From the NCBI RefSeq assembly GCF_049306965.1, contig NC_133198.1:39120001-39184000 (forward strand): 64,000 nt of DNA, written 5' to 3'. The stretch comes from Danio rerio. Taxonomy: Eukaryota > Chordata > Actinopteri > Cypriniformes > Danionidae. The translations under genes were made by a program, and so were the position numbers. Of this stretch, positions 1 through 10,800 are shown one piece after another. The notes beneath the pieces were generated by a model. It had not been told where the DNA came from, did no database searches, and saw only the letters and a list, made by a program, of their open reading frames with translations. Numbering within the stretch: the stretch's first letter is position 1; the number at the start of each line of letters is the position of its first letter.

Positions 1-75
1 GTACCTTTATGGTACTAAAATGCACCCTTTAGGGGTAAATAAGGCAGGATTTTGAAAGGGTACCAGTGCAGCTTT
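1..75. repeat. Fragment of a GGTACC-rich interspersed repeat
   Basis: The first bases contain repeated GTACC/GGTAC words (GTACCTTTATGGTAC, GGGTACCAG), the same vocabulary as the larger element at about 685-1400. It looks like one end of a related non-autonomous element cut by the window edge. The family name is not known to me; the call rests only on shared short words. Confidence 0.4.
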
Positions 76-684
76 TTTACATGTTGTGTAAAAGGAATTA
101 AAAAGTAATTTAAATATAGAACTGTGCAACATTTTGCTTTGGATTATTGCAAAAAATATATTTTGTTTTCAATAAATTAGCATTTAGATAGCATATTAGC
201 ATGTTGTGTTTCTTTTAAATGACTTAAATGTCTTAAATTCATGAATTACCTTTATCAAACCTGCAGAATTTCTGACACAGATCTAAATAAAAATACAACC
301 ATCATTAATGCATATATTTATGCTATTTACCCTGAGCTGCTCTATTCTCATCTAATTGACTTGTGGAAAATGAGTGCGACTGGACCTCATTCCTCTGTAA
401 GTCCTCAGTGTATGATTTGCGGTGATGATGAGGTAAGGAAACGTCATTCTACTCTGAGGTCTACTCAAACAGTTAATGTTGAGAAAAAGTGGAAGCAACA
501 CAGAATTGGAATTCAGAAGTGAAGACAAACCAGTAATAAATATTTGATTTAAGTTTTTTTTAAATAATTATTTAGCTAATAGTGAAAGTTTCACCAACTC
601 TATGGTTTTAAATTATAGGAATAATAGAATGCAACGTGAGTCTTATGCAATTCATGCAAAAAGCTCACTTACTTTGCTTTGGCT
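76..684. other. AT-rich stretch with one orphan open frame
   Basis: Mostly AT-rich sequence between two pieces of GGTAC-type repeat. It holds a 93-codon open frame (241-522, + strand) with no similarity I recognise. Within the frame are a splice-acceptor-like CTGCAG near 266 and a strong donor-like GAG|GTAAGG near 432, so a small exon is conceivable. I do not call it a gene: codon use is not distinctive and the frame is short. Confidence 0.3.
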
Positions 685-1400
685 TACACTCTCAGAATAA
701 AAAAAGTACTCGGTGGTACACAAAATGTTCCTTGAGGAACAGTTTCGTACCTTTGTAAAAATTGTACCTTATACGGTACAGAAAAGACCTCTAATGACAC
801 TGTTCTGTGCCTTTTAAGGTACAACTGAAATGAAGGTACACAATTGTTTCCATATAAAAGGTACAGATGTGTACAAGTGTTCAACTCCTTTATTACAATG
901 AAAATACAAATGACTGGAAAGGCAGTGTGATTTTATGAATAATTTCCATATTAAAACAAGAATCATCATTTAAAAGCATACCTTTAAAGATCTTTAAACA
1001 TTAATTATTAAGTACTATGATACAATAATACAAAACAACTAATAAAACATAAAACTATAGGTATTGTGAACTAAACATTTAAGGCGTTTTAAATAAATGT
1101 TTGATAAGCATTTTTGACACTGTTAAGGTACAAAGTGTCATGTCACTGTAGTAGCACCTTCATATATCACATTTGTACCTTTGATGAATATTGTATCTCC
1201 AGGTTTTGAAAACCAAAGATACATTTTGGTTTCCCATGGTACACATCATGTCCTTAAAGGTACAAACTGCAATGGTACAAATTTATTTCTCTGTCAGAAG
1301 GTACAATTCTGTTCCATCAAAAGGTACTGCCCCAGTGACAAGAGTTCGTACCTTCTTTGGTACTACACTGTACCATTTTTTTTTTTTTTTTTTTGAGAGT
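685..1400. mobile_element. Non-autonomous DNA element with long imperfect inverted ends and GGTAC motifs
   Basis: The left end (ACTCTCAGAATAAAAAAAGTAC...) and the right end (...GTACCA, poly-T, GAGAGT) are approximately inverted copies. Both arms carry many AAGGTAC/GTACCTT words in opposite orientation. No transposase frame is present, so this is best read as a MITE-like element. The poly-T/poly-A tract at each arm has expanded on the right (about 1375-1394). It abuts a SINE fragment at 1400. Superfamily is not determined. Confidence 0.5.
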
Positions 1401-1500
1401 ACTTTATCAGGGGTCACCACAGCGGAATGAACCATCAATTACTCTGGAATATGTTTTATGCAGTAGATGCCCTCTCTGCCACAACACCCAGCACTGAGAG
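1400..1500 (-). mobile_element. DANA-type SINE, 3' fragment
   Basis: Reverse-orientation match to the conserved tail of the zebrafish DANA tRNA-derived SINE: TTTATCAGGGGTCACC, ACAGCGGAATGAACC, then a diverged GTTTTATGCAGTAGATGCCC block. Only the 3' part of the element is present. It directly touches the inverted-repeat element on its left, so one probably inserted into the other. Compare the fuller copy at 12804-13160. Confidence 0.75.
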
Positions 1501-2702
1501 TCATGTAAAAAGCATGTATGCAAATAAAAAAAAAACAGTAGGAAAGTATGTGTGCAGAAAGAGAAAAATGAATGTGTGAAAGGATGGAAGCTTAATGTGA
1601 GAGTGCCTGAACTGCCAGTAAAGCTAACAATGCTTTTGCAGTATGACTGGTTGATTTCAGCATAGTTGAATAATAAAAACAAATATATGTAGACACCTAC
1701 ATTCATAAAGTTATAGGGGAACAAACTAACAAGAAGAAAAAGCAGCAACTTGTGCGAGTGCATGATTTGTAGCATGAAAAGGAAATTCTCCAGCGGCGTT
1801 CCGTGAGGCACTGCCAACACATAAACAATACCTCACCAATTCAGGAAGAAATGTTGGTTCCACTGACACATAAAAAGAGCAGTTTGCCATGGAGACATAA
1901 ACACTGAGCACATAAAAATTTAGCCACATAAACTCTGCACTTAATGTCTGTCGTGTTTACGGTTAAATCGGACATTTCATCAAATTCATTGTCACAATTT
2001 AAAGAGTGGCCAAATGAATGCCACATTTGGGTAATCTACGGTTTTTGATGATGTTCTACTGCTGAAGAATACTTAAATGCACAATTAAAAACCAACACCT
2101 GTCGACTTAAAATAACTGAAAAAACATTATACTGTTGAAACCATAATAGGACCATTCAAAGTTTAGTGATTTCTTCAGGAAAGTAGTATTGCTCTTATGG
2201 AAAATAATGCAAAATAAGGCTGAGGAGAATCACTGATGATGATCAAAGCTGAGGTTGATACTCCAGGTTTTCCATATTCAAAAGGCACTATTTCGGTACA
2301 AGTTTGAGACCCCTAAATATCTCTATAAAACTCTGTTGATTGAACTGCAAATCTCCCTGAGAGGCCCAATAAATGTAAAAGTGATTTATTTCAGCAAAAT
2401 CAAAGTCAGTTCGACCAGGCGACCGATTCATTTCAGTGATATTTCGCCCAATACGCCACGTAATTCATGCAGAGCAAAAGACCCTCCCTTTTGAAGGCAT
2501 TCCTTCGCTCTGAACACACCCCACCATTGTCAAAGAGCTGCAGCCCGGCCACCTCATAGAATGTTCTAGTTCAGGTTCAGTGGAGCTCAGAGCCTGAGGG
2601 AACCAGACGATTCACACACCTCACCCTGCAATGCAGTGGCACTGCTTGTCACCAACAAATATATGTTAGCCCGGTGCCTTCTTTCTGCTGCATATATGTT
2701 AA

Positions 2703-2706
<4 letters not shown>
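1501..2706. other. Unique sequence, no gene recognised; possible conserved noncoding block at 2380-2650
   Basis: I see no coding similarity. From about 2380 to 2650 the base composition becomes more balanced and non-repetitive than its surroundings, with homeodomain-like TGATTTAT and a stretch free of simple repeats. That appearance is typical of conserved noncoding elements around Hox clusters, but conservation cannot be judged from one sequence. Confidence 0.3.
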
Positions 2707-2779
<73 letters not shown>

Positions 2780-2780
2780 N

Positions 2781-2839
<59 letters not shown>

Positions 2840-2840
2840 T
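2707..2840. repeat. (TA)n microsatellite with one undetermined base
   Basis: About 130 bp of alternating TA, broken by TTTN with the N at 2780. The single N indicates an unresolved base or collapsed join in the assembly, so the true array length is unknown. Open frames encoding Tyr-Ile repeats here are artefacts of the repeat. Confidence 0.95.
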
Positions 2841-4511
2841 AGATACAGATCCGCTCACCCTCCCTCTCCTTATCACAGAAATAAGCATTTTTACAGAGTT
2901 TTAGCTATAAAAAGGCAGGAGCAGATAGACCATAAATCTGGTCATAAAAATGTTAAGTTGTCAGAGGTGCCATCAGCTATCAATCGTGCAGTGGGAGGCT
3001 GGTGGAGGGGAAATCGGTGATAAAAAACAGCATTTTAGGGAAATTATGTCTAGTCTTCCATTTGCAAAGTGCTGCAGTCGTATCCCGCCAGAATCTTAAT
3101 CACGGACTCCAGTGCGGGAGGGTTGGAGAGAACGGAGTGTGTGTGGTGCAGGAGATCTAGGGAGGGTGGGCTGGTGCCTGAGGTGGAGTTGGAGATGGGG
3201 GAAAAGAAATTATACAACTAGCATAAATCTCCTCTACAGTCTCTCAGTCTTTCACTCCCCCAACACACACACGCACACACTCTTATCATCATCTCTCTAT
3301 CTTCCACTTCATCGCATCTCTCTCTTCCTCTCTCACCTCATTTGCACTCTTCCTCCCTTACCGTTTCTCTCTACATCTAATCCCTTTTTCATTTCTTTTC
3401 ACTGTGATTCCTTTTCTTCCTTGTTCTATTGATTTGCTCTTTTGTTGCCTCTTTTGTTGTATTCCCGAATGAATTGGTGGGTCAGATTGACTTATCTGAG
3501 GCAGATTTTTTTTTCTAGGAGTGTGTGGAAGTAAGAAATACCTCTTAGGTACAATTTATTATGCATTCTGTCACAAGGCGGCATTTGTAATAGGGCCCAG
3601 GATTGCATGTTCATTTATTGCCTGTGGATTTTAATACCATAAGTAAATTCATAGATGTGGAGTAAAAACTGCTCAGCATTCCCTGTTCATCATAGTTTAT
3701 CTCACTGATGGACTCACTGATGGACTGTCAGATCTGTGGCACCTTTTGTCTTGAAGGTAATTTTGTTAATTAATTTAAAATGGCTCCAAAATGCATACAA
3801 GATGAGCAATGTCCCTTCAAAAAATACACAGAACAGTCAGATTAAAGACATGCATATGCACCATTTACTCTTAAGTTAAAAAAAAAACATTTCATCAAAG
3901 GAATTGGCAGGAAAAGTAAATTAACAATTTACAGGCCCTGAAGATAGACATGCAATAAACATTAATGTAAAAATATAAGGAATATTTTTCCTTATTTTTC
4001 TATATATCTACTTTTTGCTGAATTTTGGTTTTGAGTGTTGATGTGTTGTCTTGTTTGCCATGTGTGGTGAGTTTTCAAACATTCCTGCCATATGCAAAAT
4101 TAGGAAGAAGTATCCATATTCACACAGTTTAAATCTCGAAGAAAGTACTAGTTGATGTCTTAGGTGTTTTGCTGCCACCTATAGTCTTAATAGAGGACTG
4201 TAGGCTGAAATCAGTGTCCAGAATGTTCCGAGTCGTTCAAATCAACTAAATGTGAACATTCTCACTGAAGGTAATAAAACAGCAACGCTTTGTGAGCTGC
4301 TATTATTTAATATGTTGCTTGTATTAAATCAAAACATAACTAATTATGTAATAATGCAGCTGATCAAATCTCTGTGTATGTGTATAAATACATCAATTAG
4401 TATTAGTATTATTTATTTGTTATAGTAGTGGTAGATTAATGAGATTTATCAACAAACATTCCAGCTACTGTCTGTCTCATTACTTCTGATTGATGCAATA
4501 GTTATTTATGC
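2841..4511. other. Unique AT-rich sequence, nothing recognised
   Basis: Contains a pyrimidine-rich CT/CA tract at about 3240-3420 and otherwise AT-rich unique DNA. No exon, RNA gene or transposon terminus was recognised. Confidence 0.4.
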
Positions 4512-4716
4512 ATTAATATTAGAGCTGGGCAAAGATTAATTGTGATTAAAATAAAAGTTTGTTTAGACATAAGATGTGTTCTGTGTATTTAATAAGTATG
4601 TAAATGAAATACATACATGCATTTATGTAGTTGAGAAAATATTTATTTATTTATTTATTTATAAAATATATAGGTATATACAGTTTATATATAAATTTAA
4701 CTATCTATGCAAAAAA

Positions 4717-4718
<2 letters not shown>

Positions 4719-4785
<67 letters not shown>
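4719..4785. repeat. (AT)n microsatellite inside the hAT-type element
   Basis: About 60 bp of alternating AT ending in ACATATA, immediately before the Tc1-type MITE. It supplied the TA target for that insertion. Confidence 0.9.
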
Positions 4786-5322
4786 CAGTTAAAGTCAGAA
4801 TTATTAGCGCCCTTCAAATTTTATTTTCTTTTTATATATTTTCCAAATGATGTTCAACAGAGCAAGGTTTCACAGTATGTCTGATAATATTTTTTCTTCT
4901 GGAAAAAAAGTCTTATTTGTATTATTTCGGCTAGATTAAAAGCAATTTTTAAATTTTAAACACCATTTTAGGGACAAAATGATTAGCCCCTTTAAGCTAT
5001 ATTTTCTCTATAATCTACAGAACAAACCATTGTAAGACAATAACTTGCCTATACCGTTACCTGCCTACCTAATTAGCCTCGTTAAACCTTTAAATGTCAC
5101 TTTGAGCTGTATAGAAGTGTTTTGAAAAATAACTAGTCAAATATTATTTACTTATTATTTATCATGGTAAAGATAAAATAAATCTGTTATGAGAAATTAA
5201 TTATTAAAATTATGATCAGATATGTGTTGAAAAAAATCTGCTCTCCGTTAAACCGAAATTGGGAAAAAAAAATAAACAAGCGATCTAATAATTCAGGGGG
5301 CTAATAGTTTTGACTTCAACTG
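4786..5322. mobile_element. Tc1/mariner-like MITE, nested in the hAT-type element
   Basis: Begins CAGTTAAAGTCAGAATTATT and ends with the inverted equivalent ...TTTTGACTTCAACTG, with TA on both sides, as expected for Tc1/mariner insertion. The CAGTTGAAGTC terminus resembles fish Tc1-like inverted repeats. The about 540-bp interior has no transposase frame. A second copy of the same family is at 33007-33552, and interior blocks such as TTTTATCTTTACCATG (partly diverged here) and AAAGCAGTTTTTA/TAAAAACTGCTTT correspond. Confidence 0.8.
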
Positions 5323-5441
5323 TATGTATGTGTATATATTGCATATACATAATAAATATATATGATACACATTTTATATCATAAACTTTTATTTTGAATG
5401 TCATTCATTGCAATTAACCTTTGCCCAGCACTAATTAATAT

Positions 5442-7775
5442 GTTAGATTTTTTTAGCACATGATAAAATCAACAAATTGTAATACGATAATTGACTGAAA
5501 GGTGACCATAAAGCGTTTAACTGTGAAAAACAAAATTAGACAAGAACATTACTCACGTGCACCAACATGAAATTCTGAAACATGAAACGCTGAACATTTT
5601 TTGTGCGCAAACTGAAGGGATTTAATTATAACTGTTGGGTAAAATAAGGCCAGGTGTCTTGACTCGTGCAGGCCAATGTTGCTGCAGTAGAGAAATACGT
5701 ATGCATTTTGAATGTCTTCTTTCTTTGACACACCCTATTTCATTCGTTCTCTGATTCTGTTCTAGCAAGCTGATGAGTCACTTCAGATGTTTTTGACAGG
5801 ACATACAGAAGTGTATGCTGCATTCAGAAAGAACTGTTTTGGGGGGAGGGCAACTTGCTGTAGAGCTTTATTCTGCCGCCAGAGGGCGGTGAATCACTCA
5901 CAAAACACAGCAACACCTAAAGTGCCCAGAATGCAGTTCCTGTGCAGCTCTTCTGGTGTGTGTATCTAATGGAATGTATTTTGAAAACTATATGTTACAT
6001 CTGTTAAATAGTTTTTGTTTTTATTAATTATAGTAGTGGTAGTAATAGTTGTTGTTGCTGCTGTTGCTGTGATAAAAGCAGTAGTAATAGTTGTAAACGT
6101 GGTGGTAATGGTTATAAAAATTGTATTGGTAGCAGTAATAATGATGATAAAATATTTATTTCTTCTGTTTATGAGTCTTAAAGTTTTGAATTCCTAGCTG
6201 GACTTTGTGAATGAAATGGGCCATGTTGCAAATTATACTCCTTTGTCTCTCAACTCTAAGAGGCTATAAATACATATAGCCATGGTTCATGTAAACTTAT
6301 AGACCTTTAACAAGGTATTACTCCTAACATTTATCATTTAAGAGTTTGTGTTAAATAAAAAGTACTTTGTTGAGCCCATCTTACTGTAACCATCCCAAAC
6401 CGCGGCCAAATTACAAACTGCCAAAGCGTTTGAGATGTCTTTGACTTTCCAAAATAAGCCTGTAAGCTGCAGCTCAATGACTCTCAAATGTCACGCTATA
6501 ATTTTTCCAGCCATAAAAATGCGAATGGATTTGTATTTCTTTTTAATGTTCAGGCAGTTTATCACTGATAATTATTAGAGGCAATAATGTAACTGTACAT
6601 AGGAACTGTTAAGTTAACTCCTCACGATGGCTTTTAAAATGCAAATGTCTGTGTTAAAACATAGAGCGATTCATTGTGGCTTTATTTTTATTTTCAAGCA
6701 TGCTGTAAAAAGAGGGATAAGTAGAGCGAACAGCTCACTTTAGCTAGTGAAAGACTAGTTGTGCACTATGAAGAAGTGGATAATGTTTACCTCATTAAAT
6801 AAGATGATTTACACACATCCTTTCTACATGTTAAAATTTCTGACCAGCATTTTAAGGGTATGATATCTTGTGAATTATATGAGAGATTTATTTCTTTACT
6901 CTAAAGTTTTCTCTCTCCATGTGTGTTTGTGCGCGCGCATTTGGTGTCTGTGATCCTCGGTACGTGGTTTTAACTTGTTTTGTGGGTATGTGTCACTTCT
7001 GGTTCCCCAGGCCTCCATGCAAGCTTGGTCATAAAATGTCTTTTTGTGTGTAAAAAGGAACACCTGTAACTCGATTCAGTGTTCTGTGCTTAGATGCCAA
7101 TGGCATCTTTACAGCTCTTGGAATGAGGACACACACCTAAATAGACACTTTGTGTATACGAGTAAAACGCCGCACAGATACACATTCCCCAGCCGGAGAG
7201 AGGCCATGATGTCTTGAAGTGTGCATGTGAATGGGCACCATTTCGGCTCAGTGTGCGTGTGTGTGTTTGCACAGACCTAGCATGAAGGGGGATGGGAAAA
7301 TGTGCAAGGGCCTTGAGGATTCCTGCTAATGTTTTAGTCATTCGCTCGCCCCTTAGGCTTGCAGACACATTCAGTGCAAAAAGCATTTTAGCACCCGCGA
7401 TGATTTACCATTTATTTGGACATCTGCACTGAGCTTTTGCACCTCCAGCAACGTCTTGCTTGCCTCACATTTAGGTACAAACGCACAACCTGACCTCTGC
7501 TCACTGTTGCACACTCCCCCCTCAAAACGACTTTAGGCTGATTCACCAGCAAAGTATCCGCTGCACAGTCATCTCACCTGCCCAGTCATAGAGCTCTAAA
7601 TCACGTCCTCTTCAGATCACACCTAACTCATGCGGTGAGTGCTCTCTGGCCCCGCTAAAATCTGCTGCCCTGCTGACACCCAGCACATCTTTACCAGCTG
7701 GGCTCATCAATCCTACTGACAGCTGCCTGGTACTGTGCACAGACCTGGATGGCATCCAGAAAAGGAAACCAGTAT
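5442..7775. other. Unique sequence; candidate conserved noncoding island at 6400-6720
   Basis: No gene recognised. A GTn/GTAATn-like degenerate tract lies at about 6025-6160. Between about 6400 and 6720 the sequence is non-repetitive and carries several homeodomain/AbdB-like words (CCATAAAAATGCG, TAATTATTAGAGG, GGCTTTATTTTTA). This is typical of Hox-flank regulatory DNA, but that is inference from composition only. Confidence 0.3.
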
Positions 7776-7817
7776 TTCTCTCTCTCTCTCCTCTCTCTCT
7801 CTCTCTTTCCCTCTCTT

Positions 7818-7851
<34 letters not shown>
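7776..7851. repeat. (TC)n / (CTTTCT)n pyrimidine microsatellite
   Basis: About 75 bp of TCTC with interspersed TTTC. The Arg-Glu repeat frames read on the opposite strand are artefacts of this tract. Confidence 0.9.
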
Positions 7852-10800
7852 CGCTGACATGACATCCACACCCTGCACAGAGCATACCCATCTTCGTGTA
7901 AGAGCCTGTGCACGACTCCATTCTGGTAAATATGGAGGGATATTTGACATTTGCCCCCAGAAGCGGTAGCAAAGTAATTTGTTGCACTTTTCTGTCACGC
8001 TAGGCCACAGCTGCCGAGAGTCTAAGAGTGGGAAAGGGGATGGCCATCAATGACAGGTCTGAGTGCTGTGGGTGGGACTGCCTGTGTGGCATGTGTGTTG
8101 AAAGCGATGGCCAGAGGCCTTCTGTCTTTTCAAAAAAGATGGTGTTATTAGCCCCAGTCTGTCCATAAGAAACACGCACACATGCACGCACACTCACGCA
8201 CAAACACAGCAGGCAAGCCATAATTAGCAGAGGAGCAGACAGACAGGATAATTGTTGGACGCTATATGTTCACAGCTCTGGTTCAAGTAGGGCTTGCCAC
8301 AGAGTGTTTTACACCTCAAGAGGACAAATAGCTTGAGGAAGCAAAGTACGGATGGATTTATTGGTCACCTCTGTGTCTTTTGTTTTGAAAGGCCGACAAT
8401 AAATCAGAATGTCAGCTTTAAAGAATGGAATGACTTTCACAATGTTTGACACATTTGAAGTCAATTCTAAACATGAAAGATTTTGTATTTGTGATACGAT
8501 ACGTTTAAAAAATGGCAAAAATCTTCACTAAAATGGCACTTCTGATGTGTTATTGGAAAGGCATCAGTAGCAAAGTGGTTTTGAGATTGTTTGCTCTGTG
8601 CCACATGCATTAGAACATTCTGACCACAGTCAGACAAACTCAATTATACACAAACACAAGACCACTAAATTCCTTCCAGTCTGTACTTTTTACCAGTGTA
8701 CATAGTGCTTTTCAGCGGTAAAAATAAGCATGTCTTTTTTGACTGATGAAGGAAGATAGCAAGGGGGGAGGTGAAGGTAGCTCAGAGGGAGGGAGGATGA
8801 GAGGGAGGAGAGAAAGAGAGAGAAGGGGAAAGAGAAGCCGTGGGGGATGCTGCGTTTGGACATGACATTGTAAAACCTGAAGGCCTTTTATGACTTTTAG
8901 TGCCAAGGAGAATATACCACAACAAGAAGATCTCAGCTCATGTCGCAAACCTGTCTTTCTACCTCTCTTTATCTGTCTTTTTCTCTCTGTCGATCGTTCT
9001 TTTTGTCGGAAGACACCAAAACTTAAGAACGGTGGATGATGTAATTGATTTCATGTGGGGTTCAGGCTCTGTTGGCATACAAATGTAGCAGCATGTTGTT
9101 TGAGACATGTTTACAGCCAAACATTATGTCTTCCTATAAAAGTGTTTTGTGATAAAAGAACACTGGTAACTGTGGGACAATGATTAACATCACAAGGATG
9201 AGAGAGGAAGTTTGAAGTGAAACTGGATCTGATCCAGTTTTGAGTCATGTGGGATTTTGATTGCCCTCATATTTTAGAACTAATCTTATGTAGGGGGAAA
9301 ACGGCAGAATGCTGAGCTGATAATATTAATGAAAACCTCAGAAATAGTGCTTTCACTGAAAAGTTGCAGTGGAAATCCACATACCAAAAAGAACACAGAT
9401 GAAAAAATGGATTATTATGTGGAATGTAAAATTTATATCAGTAGGCACATTATATAAGGTCCAAGTTCTTGAGGAACAGCTCAGATTTTGACTGGACTGA
9501 AAAAGTGAGCATTTATGAGGAGCTTGCATTTGCTTCCTGCTTGGCTGGCTTTTTCCTCCGGCTTTAGACTTGCTCGATCCAAAGGGCAAGACCTTGGTTT
9601 TGGCCCTCGCTGCTGTCTGTTTACCATCCCTCCTCGTAAACCGCCCTGCCGCGCCATCCAGCCACCCCTCAGGTACTCATTCAGCCTGCAGCAAGTCTCA
9701 GCCAGTCAGCACAGTAAACACCCAGATGTCATTACCTGAGAACAGCAAGCCATCAGGAAAAGCAATTAAGACAAGTGGACTGTACCGCAAGGACTGACAG
9801 ACGACTGTGTGGTTGAAAAGCAACTGAACTGGATTATGCAATGCTTTTGACTGGTTAAACTTGGCTTAAATACACTTTGTATATTTAGAATTCTTCAAAG
9901 AAGCCTGTTCATGGCAAATTGGTCTGTTACAACAATAAAAAACTAAACAAAATCAACAGCATTGATTTGAAACAAATGTTATATATTTTTAACATGTTGT
10001 TGTAATGTATTACAGACCCAATTCTATATACATCTGTCATTTTATAGCTTAAAAATGTTGCATGTATAAATCATATTTGCTCACTAATGTAAGTAAGCCT
10101 TTCATTTCTTAAAATAAAATCTTTAAAGTCAGCTTAAATAAATTACTGTATTCTTTTGTTTTGAAAATGTGGTTTTCGATTGATGTACGAGATATTATTC
10201 TCCCCACAATACAATCTATTAGGGAAAACACAAAATTCTGAACTTTAAAAAACTGACACAAGATAAATCACACCTAAACTAAGATTGTAGCCTTAGCTAT
10301 ATCAATCAGAAGTAAATAATTAAGGCAAAATGTGAAAAAAATTACTTGATGTACTTTTTTTATTTACATGTGTGTGAATGGCTCATTTACAAAAGTGAAA
10401 GAAAACTAACGTCATTGGTGGTTTAAATCAACCATAAAATGTCAACACACGCTTATGACATGTGCAGGTGACAGGACGCCAATACGCAATTGCAAATTGA
10501 AGTTTTTAAATCAAGTTTATGAATATACCAAAAACTGTGCATTAAGCAAATTGATGACTACATCAAAAAGCGCCTTATAGAGGTGTCTGCCAAAGGTTGT
10601 AACGACAAACCTGAAGAAACAAGTAGTTTGAATGCATGTTGGTTTTGTTGTCATTTCCTTGGTCAGAAAAGTAAATAATAGGCTACCGATGCTTTATTAC
10701 GTAATTAAATAATCATATTATGACAGTCTGATTAATATTCCATGCAATTAAATAATATAGTGACTTCAGAAGCACTGACAACAGAAATTTGATTACCTTT

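Larger units (their letters stand above)
4520..5433. mobile_element. Non-autonomous hAT-type transposon with perfect 8-bp target duplication
   Basis: Terminal inverted repeats TAGAGCTGGGCAAAG at the left and the matching CTTTGCCCAGCACTA at the right (12 of 15 positions agree) are flanked by an identical 8-bp duplication, ATTAATAT (4512-4519 and 5434-5441). Eight-base duplications and ends of this type are the hallmark of the hAT superfamily. The interior is AT-rich, with TGATTAA repeats next to the left end, and has no transposase. It has been split by a (TA)n expansion and by a Tc1-type MITE (4786-5322). Family recognition is from memory of zebrafish repeats; termini and duplication are seen directly. 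Confidence 0.85.

Noticed and set aside
2636-3020. Overlapping open frames of about 66-104 codons with Tyr-Ile repeats
   Set aside because: They are translations of the (TA)n microsatellite around the N at 2780.
7612-7998. 128-codon minus-strand frame with Arg-Glu repeats
   Set aside because: Produced by the (TC)n tract; no domain outside it and no splice context.
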